A stretch of 64,000 nt of DNA from Biomphalaria glabrata (Eukaryota > Mollusca > Gastropoda > Planorbidae), in assembly GCF_947242115.1 (NCBI RefSeq), contig NC_074721.1:38018254-38082253 (forward strand), in the 5' to 3' direction. Numbering within the stretch: the first letter of the stretch is position 1; every line of letters begins with the position of its first letter. The notes under the pieces were generated by a model, which saw only the letters and a list, made by a program, of their open reading frames with translations, did no database searches and was not told where the DNA came from. The translations under genes and the position numbers were made by a program. This document shows positions 1-12,600 of the stretch, one piece after another.

Positions 1-3000
1 TGTGGCTCCGGAGAAAGCCATCAAGTTAACTATGAATGATCTGATGAGGGATAAGTTGTTACAGAAGGATGGAACCTTACCACTTTGGGCTGAGATGGTT
101 GCTGGTGGCACAGTAAGTTCAATCATAGTATCACATAAGTACTTTTTAACAAGAATAGGAAATACTTTTTTTACAAATATTTATTTTAAACTACTTATTT
201 ACATACAAATTTGAAACAAAAATTTAGTTAAAGAACTGTTGACTTTTTCTTTTTCAAATAGTGCTACTAAAGCTTAAAGTATGAACACAATATAAACACA
301 TTTATTTTTTTTTCAGGAAAAAATAGACTTAATAAAAAAAAAAATTACATCAAGTTTAGAATTTTTCTGAAAGTGGAACTTTACTTTTTTTTATTCTTTT
401 AATTTTTAGCCTTTTACATAGAATGTAAGGTGTTACTGTGAGCAGTAAGAAGTACACTTGGCAACATCCTATTATGTTGGTGTTTTGTTTTGTTGTTTGT
501 TTTCTAGGCTGGTGCTTCACAAGTTGTTTTTACCAATCCTTTAGAAATTGTGAAAATCCGTCTTCAAGTAGCTGGTGAGATAGTGGGCAAAGCTCGTGTC
601 AGTGCTATCAGTGTGATTAAAGAGTTAGGATTTTTTGGTCTTTATAAGGTAGGGAATGATAACATCAAAGTTTAAAACACATAAACAAATACACTATTTA
701 CTAAATATAGGTTTAGTTTTAATACTTAGTAAAACAAATGTTTATTGGAACTGCTATTAAAATGTTTTTTAAATTGTTTGAATAGAAATTTTTTGAATTT
801 CTTTCCATTTAAACAAAAAAATACAGGAAGCAACAAATTAAAATAGAATTGTGTTATTAGAATGTAATTGAATTTTTAAATTAATAATATGAAAATGTTA
901 AAAACATACAGTCAAATTTGATTAATTGGACAAACCGATTGTTTGGACCAAAAAGCTACGTGCCTAAACAAATCCTATTATACATTTCAATCCTGTTAAT
1001 CAGACCAGGGGTTATTTGGACCAAAATGATCACATTCCTATGTGGTCTGAGTAAATGGATTTGACTTATAATTTTTTAAATGCTTATTTTAAAATTTAAA
1101 TAAAACTTGACTTAAAAATCGCAAAACTTTCTTTAAAAAAACAATCTAAGAAAAGCTCAGGAGATATAGGTTATATTTTTGTTCTGGAAAATAAATTCTG
1201 CTGTTTTTAATATTTGTATTAGCAAGAAGCTGTTGAGTCTAAATATCTAGGCCAACTTTTATTACAATAAGTTTTTCTTATCTATCCATTCTTTCTATTT
1301 GAAGAAAAATAAAAATAAACTTGATTCATGTACTGTATTTTTGTACCCTAGGGCTCTAAAGCTTGTTTCCTTCGAGACATCCCTTTCAGTGCCATCTACT
1401 TCCCTGCCTACGCTCACAACAAAAAATACTTTGCTGATGAGAATGGTTACAACTCTCCCGGCAGTTTGTTGTTGTCTGCCACTTTAGCAGGTAGTTACAA
1501 CACTTCAATGGCTATGTATATGAGCATGTCAAAGATGTATAGGTCAATGGTCAAATAGACAATGTCTTAATATTAAGCATAAGCTAGTCTTGCTTACTAA
1601 CCTTTTTCATCATGGTTATTGAAAAAAATAACTTGTACTTCTGCTCTCTAGGTATGCCAGCTGCTTTCTTCCCTACCCCCGCTGATGTGATAAAAACCAG
1701 ATTACAGGTCCAGGCACGCAAAGGGCAGACAACATATAAAGGTGTGATAGATTGTGCTAGGAAAATATACGCTGAGGAAGGCATGGGTGCCTTTTGGAAA
1801 GGCGGGCCTGGTAAGTAGAATTCTAGCTTCTATCTTGTAGATCTATATATTCTAGAACTGTTTAAAACAACTTTGTTCAGATTCATCTGTATATTTATAA
1901 GCGTCACTAGCCATTTACTTGCAACATGGAAATTTAAAATAGCTCAAAAAAATTCCATGAGCTCTGAATAAGGATTTCCTCCCAGCTCTCTTTCTAAATG
2001 TTAGTGAAGATAGATTTAGATTGAGGGATAGGAAAGAGAAGATAGATTTAGACTGAGGGATAGAAGAGGAGAAGATAGATTTAGACTGAGGGAAAGGAAA
2101 AGGTGAAAAAGAAAAAAACATTAAGGACTAAAATTAGGCATGCTCCAGATATGCAAGTAGAAGTGATATTTGATGAGGCTAAGTCAGGCTAGTGGACATT
2201 TATAGAAGTAGAAAACAATCTGACCCTGTCTCACTGGCTAGAAAGTACTAGAATACATGATGAGTGGCAACATCATGGTCACATATCATTTTCTAGCCTC
2301 TGCTCTAAATAGGGCTTAGGAAATATAGATCATGGGAAAACCTGATATGTTTAATTATTTTCTTCATTGGTTTGGATAATAGAATTGGATTCTTTCTAAT
2401 AAGCTAACGCATGTAACAAACTCATCTCATGTACATAAAAGGTTAAAATACTTTGGCATTTCTGGGCCACTACATCCCAAGATCCAGAGTTTTGTTAGAG
2501 AACATCAAACTGCAATCATAAATAGTTTTTTATCAACACCAATAGCTGTAAACTCAGGTGTCTTTCAAAGAATATCAACCCACCAATATTTCTAATTTAC
2601 ATTGAATGATCTACCTGATTGCATTAGTGCTGGATTAAAAGTAACTAAAGTGGAATCCGGTTAATCTGACCTCATTGGGACATAATCGTTTTGGTCTTAA
2701 TTGTAAAAATCACTTAACCTAGAGACACACCAAGAGCGAAGACTAAAACATTGAAACTAATAATAATACATAAATACTGTGCCACATCTTATTAATAGAA
2801 AAAATACTAATTACTTGAGCTGATAAAAAAATAATGATAAAGTGCAGTTATTTACAAACAAAGTATAAAAGAACTCTTTTCTTCCCAAGAACCATAAAAT
2901 GTGGAATGGGTCGCTTTAATCAGGCCTGAAAACTTGTAACTTATTAGAGTTAGGCTAGTGAATTTAGTAGATTGACTCATAGACACTCATAGAATGTAAT

Positions 3001-4868
3001 AAACTACTTTTTAAAATTCATCTTTAATGTTATAATTGCTATTATTTTCTTTTTGTATAATTCATTGATATTTTGTAAATATTTGACAGCTCGTGTGTTC
3101 CGGTCTTCCCCTCAGTTTGGTGTAACACTGCTGACTTACGAGTTATTGCAGAGGTTGTTTTATGTGGACTTTGGTGGAAGGTAAGGAAGTAGTTTAGTTT
3201 CACAAGTAAGACGTTGGGGGACACTAAGGAATGCACTAAGACCTTCTGTCTCTCTAACAAGTTGTTTGTCTTTTTAGAAAATAATCTATAACTATAACAA
3301 AAGAAAATTTAAAAAATATCAGTTGCAAGAAGGTCAGCATCTAAGTAAAAATTAGGAGAAAGTCAATCTGGCCTGAAAGACAAAACATATAACTTGCTTT
3401 TTGGTAAAACCCAGCTTTCTTTTACACATTTCTTTTGTTCCCCTGGCAATCAAATGTTTCACATGTAAATTATGAGTGAGTCTGTTGTGAATGTACATTT
3501 TTTTTTTTTTATAGTTATAATGTTTTGTTTGGTGTAATGCACAAATTGTAAGACAAATTTCCTTACAATAACAATAAAGATTATTATTATTATCATTATT
3601 ATTTTTAGCGCTCCCCGAAAGGGGAAAAGACGCTATTAGTTTTGTGCGAAATGTCTGTCCGTCCGTCCCGTTTAGATCTCGTAAACTAGAAAAGATATTG
3701 AAAATCCGACATCACAATATTTTAGACCATTCAAAGTTCTGATGCAACGGCTATTTTTTTTTTTTCCTGAAAGCGAAAAATCTAATTTTTAAAATCAGTT
3801 AAACAAGCAGTTTTTTAAAGAGAAAAAGCTAATCAGTATGCATTTTAAGCTAAACCTAATTTAGAACGAATAGTAATCTTATAAACTCCATTTTCTTGAA
3901 CATTATTTTTTTATATGTATTTCTTTTGAGAATTTGAATAACAGATTCAGCATTTTCAAAACATTTACATTATGTAAAGACCAGGAGAGGCTCGGTAAAG
4001 TGCTTAGCTTCTGGGGGTCCCGGGTTCGAATCCTGGTGAAGACTGGGATTTTCAACTTCGGAATCCTTGGGCGCCTCTGAGTCTACCCAGCTTTAATGGG
4101 TACCTGACATTAGTTGGGACCAACTTTAATGGGTACCTGACATTAGTTGGGGAAAAGTAAAGGCGGTTAATCGTTGTGCTGGCTACATGACACCCTCACT
4201 AATGTTAGGCCACAAAAACAGATGAACTTTACATCATCTGCCCTATAGACCACAAGGTCTGAAAGGGGAACTAGTTAGGCCAGGTTCACATCTAACTTTG
4301 CATTCACTTGCACCTATCCTTTGATCGGCTGCACCATTGGGGCACTACACAAGATCTGTCAACCTTCTTTCTCCATTCTTATCTCTCATTTGTCTTTGAT
4401 ATAATTTCATTTGGATGTTCTTTCTGAAAATATTGAAGCCTGCCTGAGTGGACCACTTGGGGGCTGATTTTAAGTTTGTGTTTCCACACAAACTGTCTTT
4501 GTAACCTTGTTACTTAGCATGTTGGACTTGGCTTCACTTTTCCCATCTTTGAAAAAAACCCTTAGATTTGAACTTGATTTTTTTTTTTTTTTTTTTTTTT
4601 ATAAAACTAACAAGCGCTCGATAACACTACATAATATGGTAAATTCATGTACATTTAAGTTTAATATTACTTTTACTGTGCTCTCCTCAGTCGCCCTGAA
4701 GGTTCAGAGGCCAAGTCTGTCCACTTGCAAGATGTCTTATCACGCAACCCTGACCACATAGGTGGATACCGCATGGCCCTGGCCACTTTTGACGGCATAG
4801 AGACTAAGTTTGGATTAATGTTACCCAAATTCAGACCATCGACCCCATCAGCGGAAGCTGCACAGTAA
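1..4868 (+). CDS. SLC25A12/13: Mitochondrial aspartate/glutamate carrier (aralar/citrin), C-terminal exons
   Basis: Six spliced coding exons can be read: <1-112, 508-648, 1352-1490, 1652-1810, 3090-3180 and 4691-4868 (TAA). All have GT-AG borders, and the phases join without a break to give 272 residues. The product is the carrier domain of the calcium-regulated inner-membrane exchanger that swaps matrix aspartate for cytosolic glutamate plus a proton, feeding the malate-aspartate shuttle. Diagnostic stretches are [10 protein letters not shown], the carrier signatures [11 protein letters not shown] and [24 protein letters not shown], and [18 protein letters not shown]. The C-terminus ([15 protein letters not shown]...) matches the long tail of the SLC25A12/A13 family. 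The N-terminal EF-hand half lies left of the window. Introns carry a pogo-like MITE, CR1 debris and a SINE. Invertebrates generally have one gene for the two vertebrate paralogues, so A12 versus A13 cannot be decided. Confidence 0.96.
909..1066. mobile_element. Pogo/Tigger-like MITE in a carrier-gene intron
   Basis: The left end reads CAGTCAAATTTGATTAAT and the right end, read inward, AGTCAAATCCATTTACT. TA dinucleotides flank both ends (907-908 and 1067-1068), as expected for Tc1/mariner-pogo insertions. The 158-bp interior repeats a 'ttggacc' theme and has no ORF. It lies between exons at 508-648 and 1352-1490. The last base of the right terminus seems lost, so it is an old copy. Confidence 0.65.
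2006..2103. repeat. Three-copy 32-33-bp purine-rich tandem repeat
   Basis: Units begin gaagatagatttagactgag at 2006, 2038 and 2071 and are nearly identical. The array lies in the carrier-gene intron 1811-3089. Confidence 0.8.
2310..2950 (+). mobile_element. CR1/jockey-like LINE reverse-transcriptase remnant
   Basis: Decayed but alignable to the better copy at 38750-40215. Shared stretches include the 'ggaaatatagatcatg' block, the segment encoding the PQG...INDLP region (about 2540-2630), and the 3'-terminal 'catggaatgggttgcc' block (near 2905). The middle of the element is missing. It lies inside the carrier-gene intron in the same orientation as the gene. Confidence 0.7.
3605..3800 (+). repeat. 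Dispersed repeat sharing a 'tctgtccgtc...gaaaatccgac' core
   Basis: A second diverged copy lies at 25676-25870. Both run through a 'ggcgct...gaaaag' start, a 'tgtctgtccgtc' block, a 'gtaaactagaaaa' block and 'gaaaatccga'. There is no ORF, and the ends are not defined well enough to assign a transposon class. Confidence 0.5.
3976..4271 (+). mobile_element. tRNA-derived SINE (family A)
   Basis: The head has a pol III box A-like 'ctcggtaaagtgcttagc' and a box B 'gggttcgaatcc'. The body is shared with seven other copies in the window, and the 3' end is 'ggtctgaaaggggaac'. This copy carries an internal direct duplication of a segment of about 30 bp beginning 'actttaatgggtacctg'. Family length is about 270 bp. 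Other copies: 16871, 21523, 27030, 27530 (split), 35601, 51064 and 54613. Confidence 0.85.
4272..4450 (-). mobile_element. LINE 3'-tail fragment, minus strand
   Basis: Its reverse complement matches the segment at 33960-34140 ('gttgacagatcttgtgtggtg' region and onwards), which belongs to the LINE family with the WEDNIKEWTG tail seen at 49190-49545. It abuts the 3' end of the preceding SINE. Confidence 0.65.
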
Positions 4869-7800
4869 TGATTTAAATCCCACCAGCTTTCATGTATAGA
4901 CACTCTCTGACAGTAGAGGCCGTTTGAGTTTGTTGTGACTTTGTTCTTGTACTGAGAGACGGTGTTAGTTAGACCCTTTCCAAAGACATTTAACGTAAGA
5001 TCTGATAGCACAATAAACATTTAGTTCTATTTCTACACGAGCGTACATCAAGTGCTAGCTGTGTGTTATCATCTTGTGAAACCTCCATCCTTTGTACATC
5101 GTTGGTCTTGTGTAGTGACCACATTCACAATGTTTGTATTTATTCATGCACATTTGTAGAAATGTTTTTGAACTGTGTATTGAAAAGGCCAAGGACAGAA
5201 TTTGACAGAAAACAAAAAAATAAATGTGACTTGAAATGTTTTTAAAAAAAAAAAAAAAAAAGAAAAGTTTCACCCCCAAAAAAATATGATGAAACAAAAA
5301 AAGAAAGAAAGAAAGAAACAGAAGCGAGAGTGTGAAGAAGAATAAAAATTAATTTATGTTGTCAGGTGGATGTTTAAGCTTTGTTATTTATGGATCGATT
5401 GGATGATGGTGTGTGATCTACTGCAGTGGATGAGTGTTATTTTGTATATATCCAATATAATTGAAATTTTGTTTTAAATTGTGCAGTAGGGTTCAAGTAA
5501 GTTGTGCATAACTTTTACTCAGAATAACAAATTTATTGCGGTATGAAAGTTGTTTTATTACTTTTTTTTGTTTTTGTAGTTCTATATCAGTTTAATTTAT
5601 AGTGTGTGTATGTGTGAATAATTAGTACTTACTCTACATTTAGAATACAAGTAGTATCTAAATTAAAAAGGAAAGCTTTGATAATTATAGTGCTAGCCTA
5701 GTCTCATATTATGTTTCATTTTAGCTTGTATTATCTCATTAGCTGTGAAGTGTTACAGCTCTAGACGCAATGATGCAAAAATATTTCTTTCTCATTGAAT
5801 GACTGGTCAATTTTTTTGTTGAATTGCTCCTTTCTTTAATTTGTTCTTCATTTTTCTGTATTTTGTTCTGCTGTGCACTGTGGCCTATCACAACCTTGAC
5901 ACTGACCTCTCTCCTTGTCTGTTGGATGTATGTGAACAATGATAAATGGAAGACTCCTGACAATGTTTCTGTTTCTATCCCAAAGAAAATCAACATTTTT
6001 AAGGAGTTAATAAACGATTTCTTCAGAGTTCTGTTTCAATCTCTGTTGCTGTTTTTTAAATATCTATATTCATGTCAACAAAGAATATTATACTTAGTAA
6101 ATTTGAGTATATGTTTTTTCTTTTTAAACTTTTGGAGGTTGGATGTTTATGTTGTTGTTTTTTTTATGTTGAATAAAAGGTTGCAACTCCATCTGATCTC
6201 AATTTGTTACTGCTAATTTGATTTCATAAGCCATTAGTCTATAAAGTCTCATTCTTTATAGCTTTTGGAGTGGCTTGATTGATTGTAGATCTTTTGATAC
6301 ACAAGCAATAAGAGATTACCTTTTGAAGTGTTCGTTGATGGCAACTGACCAAAACATTGTTGGTAAAGAAATGACTTGAGATTCTTCATCCCAATTTTTT
6401 ATTCTGGTAGATTAGAAATTTATCTTTTGGTAGAGTCATTTTCCTTTTGTCTCGTTTCTTTGTTGTCATACTTGACCCTATTTTGTCTTATGCCATGAAA
6501 AATCATCAAAAAGTTTTGTGTTCTGTCAGACAATGTAGATGAGTTTGAAGTCAGGTGTTCATATTCATAATTAGGAATGATTTTCTAAATACTCACTGTT
6601 TTATGTTCTTAAAACATGCACAGCAGTGATAGCACATATGCCCTAAAATCTTGTGTGCCTACAATAGCTGTAGTAACTTTGTGTGTTGATGACTTCTGTA
6701 TTACAAAAACCCAGACCCAACTATTGGACTGTGACAACCAACTATTACACACATCAAGCGAAGTCGCTGATATGAGATTACAATTTTTTCTTTTTTTTTT
6801 TTTTTGGTCTCTTTTTGTGATTCTTTTATTAATGTGAAGGAATAATTTTGTTGCTTATAAAAACTTGTACATTGTGTCTAAAGGGGTAAACGTAAAGAAT
6901 AAATGATTGTAGCAAAGGAACATTGTACTCCACAATGATGAGAAATGAGGTACAGTACCAGCTAGATAGAAACCAACAACAAAAAAAAAACATCGCTGTT
7001 ATTTAGCTGTATCTGTTCATAGTACAAGAGATGTTTAGGAAAGGAGGAAAGTGTCCTATATTTTTGTTTTCCTCATATAGAAATCACAAACAGTTGTCTA
7101 TTGAATGATTATAAGACACACACTGTCGATATCTTTTTTTAGACTAATTTATTGGGAGTTTTCTAAAACCATATCATGGTATTGATGCTTTCAAGTATGT
7201 GAGATAGCTTGCTTGCTAGTGGTGCTTAAGATTCTGTTGCATTGGAATGTTAAGAAATAGCATTACATTATGACATAGCAGAATTATATGCAGTTTTGTT
7301 TTTTTCTAAACTTTGTACATCAATCTACAGTGTTGGAAAACTTTTCAGAGTCTTTATACATGTATTTGTTTTCCTTTGAGACCGTTACATGCATTGATAA
7401 TGTTTGTCCATTTGTGCTCCTTTTAGTAGGTATCACTTTTTATAAGCTTATATAATTGCATTCTAGGAAAGTATGTAACAAAATATTTTTTTTATATCTA
7501 TGAAAGATTTGTTGATTATTTTAAAAGTGGCTATTGGATGAATGACTCTGTAGACGATAGGAGTTTTTAAGGTGCTTCAAGCTGTTGTTCTTTATTTACT
7601 GACAATTTTGTCTAATTATGAAATATTATTGTGGTATTTTTAGGCATAGGCAAATGGGCACATGAAGACCATGCTTGAGGCATCTGAAAACTAAGAACAG
7701 CACTTAACAGTAAATCTAATGTTACAAGCCCCCATAAAAAAACATTTCTCTCATGAACAATTTAGGTATATCAACAGATGATTACAATATTAGTTCAGTG

Positions 7801-8290
7801 AAAATAATGTGAAGGTTTTTATTTGTCTAAGTTTCAAATAGAACCTAGTGATCAGTCCTTGTATACTTATGTTTGGTGGGGGATCTCATTTATAGTTAAG
7901 ACAGCAAATGAAGCTTGTGAAGTTTGTTGGAAGTGGGTACCTTGGACATGTTTTTTTAATGAACTTGTGATAAAAATGTTATTGAGAATGTGCAAAGTAA
8001 GGGAAGTAATCATGCAATGACTTGTTCGAAAGTATCTTTAGGTAATGATTTTTTCCTTTGTCTAATGCTCCCTGAGGGCAAAGGGTTGAAATGATTTTGA
8101 TCCAGCCAAAGACATTGCTGTTGATTGTTTAGCCAGACTATTTGGACATGTGACAGGAGACATACACTTTGTAGACTTGAGTTGTGAGAGGTGATGTGTG
8201 AATGATTGGTTCCTGTTCCATCTGATGATACAAAGCATCGTTATATATTATTGACAAATAAAGTGAAGAAGACTTATATTAATACATATT
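4869..8290 (+). other. 3' UTR and downstream region of the carrier gene
   Basis: No convincing coding ORF lies here; the local frames are AT-rich and lack recognisable domains. AATAAA-type poly(A) signals on the plus strand occur at 5012-5017, 6172-6177 and 8257-8262, so the carrier mRNA may end about 150 nt after the stop or use one of the later sites. Homopolymer A and T runs are frequent. Which site is used cannot be told from sequence alone. Confidence 0.5.
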
Positions 8291-8529
8291 TGGCTTGTAT
8301 TATTCTTTTCACCTTTTTTTTCAAATCCTAAATTTGTGATATATAAACATATAACCAAGAAACAGAAGCATCATAAATCAGATTTCTTTTGCTTGATTGT
8401 CCAATTTTTAAGAAATTATCTGTCAGATCTGTAAGTGCTTACATCATTTGAAAAAATAATATTTTCGTCCTCCAAATGCAAATTGATTTTTGATAGGAGT
8501 ACTTACTAGAAGAACTTTTTTTTTTTGCT

Positions 8530-9125
8530 ACTACTTTCAACTTATCTGCTGCTAGAACTACCGTCTTATATAGTGGTAGTACTTTAATTTGTCTGATGCT
8601 AGTACCAGACAGTGAACCAGTGACCCCGGAAACGTCAACACCGCCTAGCGATAACGCACTAAGCGAACTTAACCTCTAGACCATCCGAATGTCCAAAAAA
8701 ACATTCTTCTGGTCTAGAGTCACTTTGCCCGTATGCAAATTACTACCCCAGTGGTCAAAAGTCACATGCCCAAGCTTGCCCCCCCACCTCGCAGCATCCG
8801 TTGGGTGTTGCCATCACTGGTTCGAGCCTCGGTTGGTGCAGTCCCTTATTTTCGTCGCATTTAATTCACTACTTTCTCTCTTAAAAATTTGGTCCCTGGT
8901 GCTGCTATTCATGTATGTTTAATATATATGTATGTTTCACAGCTATCAATTTAACTTGGATGCCGTCATGACTTTATTTTTTTGTATGCAGCTATCACTT
9001 TAACTTGGAAACTGCTAGTACATGTACTTCAACTTGGACACTGCTAGTACATGTACTTCAACTAGAATGACTTCGATGAAACTAGTAGGTTAACTTGGGT
9101 GCAGCTAGTCTTTTAACTTTGATGA
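8530..9125. repeat. Degenerate 'gctagtac...actttaacttgg' repeats interrupted by unrelated DNA
   Basis: Imperfect units of about 30 bp built from 'gctagtac' and 'actttaacttgg' occur at 8530-8605 and again at 8940-9125. Between them lies an unrelated block of about 330 bp containing tRNA-like stretches on the minus strand. This looks like an insertion that split an older array. Boundaries are approximate. Confidence 0.5.
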
Positions 9126-9129
9126 AAGG

Positions 9130-9325
9130 TTTCATCCCCTTAGAGAGGTGAACACATTATTTCTCCCACACCCATTCTTGGATCAAGTTGAAATTTTTAT
9201 TTTTAAAAAATCGTTTATTGTACCTAACAAAACATGAATCAAAAAGTTAAACTATTAATTAATTAATTCATTAGTTGTTGAATATTGAATAAGGGAAATA
9301 GTTTCTACATTATTGAGATGTAATA
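9130..9325 (-). repeat. Dispersed repeat D (about 270 bp family), minus orientation
   Basis: Contains the family block 'tatttctcccacacccattc', 'ggatcaagttgaaatttt' and the AT-rich 'attaattaatt' centre. The copy is diverged. Other members lie at 12320, 17069, 18195, 22693-23190, 50385 and 57405-57870. Confidence 0.7.
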
Positions 9326-9626
9326 AGTGAGGAGATCTTCCCTTATGCTTTCTGTTTTATAAGGGATTTTTAAGGAATTGCATGATTTTATTTTTTTCCT
9401 TGTTTATTTTTGTTTTGGTCACTAAGTTCACTTCACCTAGGGCCTCCAGTTATCCAAGGCATCCATATCAAAAGTTAATTCCAACTTAAGCTGTCATTAT
9501 AAATACCAGTGAAAGAGGCCAAAATAAAAAAATCTGTATGAAAACAATTTTTAATGAACAAAATAATAATTGTTAAAAGGGAAGTAAAAGTTAAAATGCT
9601 GTAGTTCAAAACAGATTAAGCTTGGG

Positions 9627-12600
9627 TTACTTCCCTTTGCCAAAGACAAATTGATTGACGTCTGCTGGTTGCGTCATTTCGGGAGGGTCATAACCTCGAA
9701 TGTATCTACATTTGCGGACCGAGTCCCATACTTCGTCATTGGCAGTCTTCTTCGGGTACATTTGTCCATATTTAGCCATTCCTTTAAGGCGAATCAATTG
9801 AGGAGCCGCCTTTAATATGTCTCCTTCAGATTTCCGCCGTTGACGGGGATAATCTGGACCCTGCGTGGCGTTGGAAACGCCAGCTAAGTTTTTGGTCGTT
9901 TTCAGTTGAGCGGGGTCTTCTTTTCGAGTCTCCACTTCGGTTTCGGTCTCATCTTGCTCTGTAACTATTTCTAAATGGTGATTCATCTGTTTGGCTTTAT
10001 CGCCGTCCTCGTAAGACCTTGCGACAGCTTCGCCTAAACCGTTCTGCCATGCCATTACAAAATGTTTGCTGATGTTCGGCTCCGATGAGCGTCTTGCGCG
10101 AGCTCTTATCAGTCGAAGTTTCTTTTCCTCTTCCTCATCGTCTGTTGAAGTGCTTCCGGTTTCTCTGTTTTTTATATCAGCATCTTCGTGTTTAAATACA
10201 ATTGTCGCCGAGCTCTGCGCGCCCCGTTGACGATTCGCTGCTTCCGGTAAGCTCTGTTTTTCTATTTTCGGTAAAACTGCTTGGCTGTTGAATTCACTGT
10301 TTGTATATGGGGCTTCTTTGGTGGCGTTGGTAACAATTCTGTTATTTGTTTGGGATGGCACCGTTTTTTGTGTGTCTAATGTTTTAATGCCTCTCCCATT
10401 TTCTGCTAGAGATGGTGCCTCTGAGCTGTTGCTTGGCTTGATTTTCTCACTTGAGGCCAATGGTGGTTTGATAGTGCTCTTTGGAGTCACAGGGATGGCG
10501 GCAATGCTAAGTCGCCGCCGACTGAGTGGTGACTTGGTTACTTCACTTTCTATTTGTGGGAGAGAGCCTCTTCTTGGACCCGAGGGCCTTGGAGTCAAGG
10601 CTGAAACGAAATCATAAAGAGAAAAGTAGTTTTATAAAGGAAGAACATTGAGAAGTAATACAACTGACAGCTCTAATATTAGCATAGAAAATTACAATAC
10701 ACATAAATACAAGTTCTTTTTCGATAGCCAACAACAATCTCGGATAGACAATTTAACTAAATCTTTCTTGATAGCCAACAACAATCTCGGATAGACAATT
10801 TAACTAAAACCCTATTTTGTGTTGTCTTTTTCGTTTGATATCTGAATCGAATGAGGGACTTGGACTTCGCTGACAACGTTTGCACTACTCGGGTTTACAA
10901 GTAAATGCATACAAGAAATGACGGAGATCCTAGATAGAGAGACACCCGAAATTGGCATCGGATAAACTAAATTGTGCGCGTTGAATATAAGGCAAAAGGC
11001 TGCCCCCATCAGATTAGGGGAGTCAGAGCTTACATACCTTGGCAGCATCATAACAAAGGGAGTGGATGCCTACCATGCCGATTAGGAAAGGCAGGGGTAC
11101 ATTTTTCCAAAAGCTGCTTTTTATTTGGACAAGGCAAGCTATTGGACTTGAGACAAAAATCCAACTATTTAACACAATCGTCATTTCAACATCAACGTAT
11201 GCATGCGAGACTTAGAGGTCATCTGCCTAAATTGAGAAAAGACTAAATGTGGCCCAATAAAAATGACTAAAAGACGGATTTGAGGAGTCAGTTACAGGAA
11301 CTTAGAGCGATCGGGTCATAAACAAACTAATCCTTTGCTGAAATGCCACACGACCGCTAAAAGTGACAGAGCGTCGCACGAGACTTGCGGGACATGTCCC
11401 GACAGAATGAATCACGCATAGGCCTACCAAGAGTTGCGATGACATGGAGGCCAACACGAGGAAAGCGCAAACAGGGACGTCCTCGTATAACTCTGCGCCA
11501 CACTTTTCATGGAGGACCTCAAAGCAGTGGACACCAGGTGGGAAGGAGCTTCAGCCGATGACGGCGCGGGAGGATCTAGGTGTCTAAGGATCTAAGATGA
11601 AACCTAGCGAGTTCAAACGTCCTGTGTTTTATTTTGCTACAGCAGGATTATTGTATGCAGGCTATATCTATTTTTTTTAAATATAGCCTAGTTGTTCGCC
11701 CCTGTAACAGCAAATTTTGGTATCGCTATTAGCATTCTTTCGATTTGTGTTGGAGTTACTGCCCCTTAAGCAAATACATGTCAGTACCATCGGATTCTTG
11801 CTGTATTCTATGTACATAAATTGTGTTTGTCCTATAGACCTAAATCATGTATAGAAATCACCATCGTTTGATCAATTTTGATGACAATTGTTTTGAATAT
11901 TCATTACATCATTGGGTAAGCCGTAGGATATGTTAGATATCGGTAATCGAGACTTAACAACTGAATTAACTAATCACACAGCGATTTATTGTGTCATTTT
12001 ATTTTTACACTAGAACTACAACAGTATAAGGTTACCCTACACCCAAATGGCGCAGCTACCGTGAAGGGGCTCATTGCGTCCTGGCCAACGACCAAAGAGC
12101 CCCCCCCCCTCATGGATATGATATATAATAGAAAAAAAAAAGAATATTTTATCAATGTTCAACATTTCTCAAAGCTTTATAAACGTCGGGTGCAGTGACG
12201 CTATTCTAAGAGGTTATACTTTAACTTGCATGAGGTTATAACTTCATCAATTATAATGACACTATTATTTGTTGAAGGTAGTACTTGCATAAAAATACAC
12301 TTTTATACAGAGTTTATGTGCCTCTATCAAGTCTCTCTGTCTGTCTGTCCAAAATCTTTTACATATTATTTCTCCCCAAATCCCAATTAATTATTGTCAA
12401 TGACAACACATGAATAAAAAAAATTAACCGATGAGTTAATCAACATGTTTTAATTAATTAATTTTGTTTTATATGAAACTGTACTAAATTGGGGAGTGGA
12501 AACACTGAACAATAATCACAGTGATGTAGAGAATTAGGTCGTACCTTAATAAAATTTTAAAGTATCAGTAGACTATTAAAACATTCTATTTTAAAGAATT

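Noticed and set aside
3976-4060. Possible true tRNA genes at the SINE heads (also 16871, 27030, 51064)
   Set aside because: All copies share the same 3' body and degraded stems. They are tRNA-derived SINE heads, not tRNA genes.
4673-5020. 115-codon minus-strand ORF
   Set aside because: Antisense of the last carrier exon and its 3' UTR; no domain.
5739-6216. ORFs of 85 and 130 codons in the carrier 3' region
   Set aside because: Phe/Leu/Ile-rich translations typical of AT-rich DNA, with no domain and no splice or start context.
10288-10617. 109-codon plus-strand ORF
   Set aside because: It is the antisense shadow of the last exon of the minus-strand gene, which has better splice and composition support.
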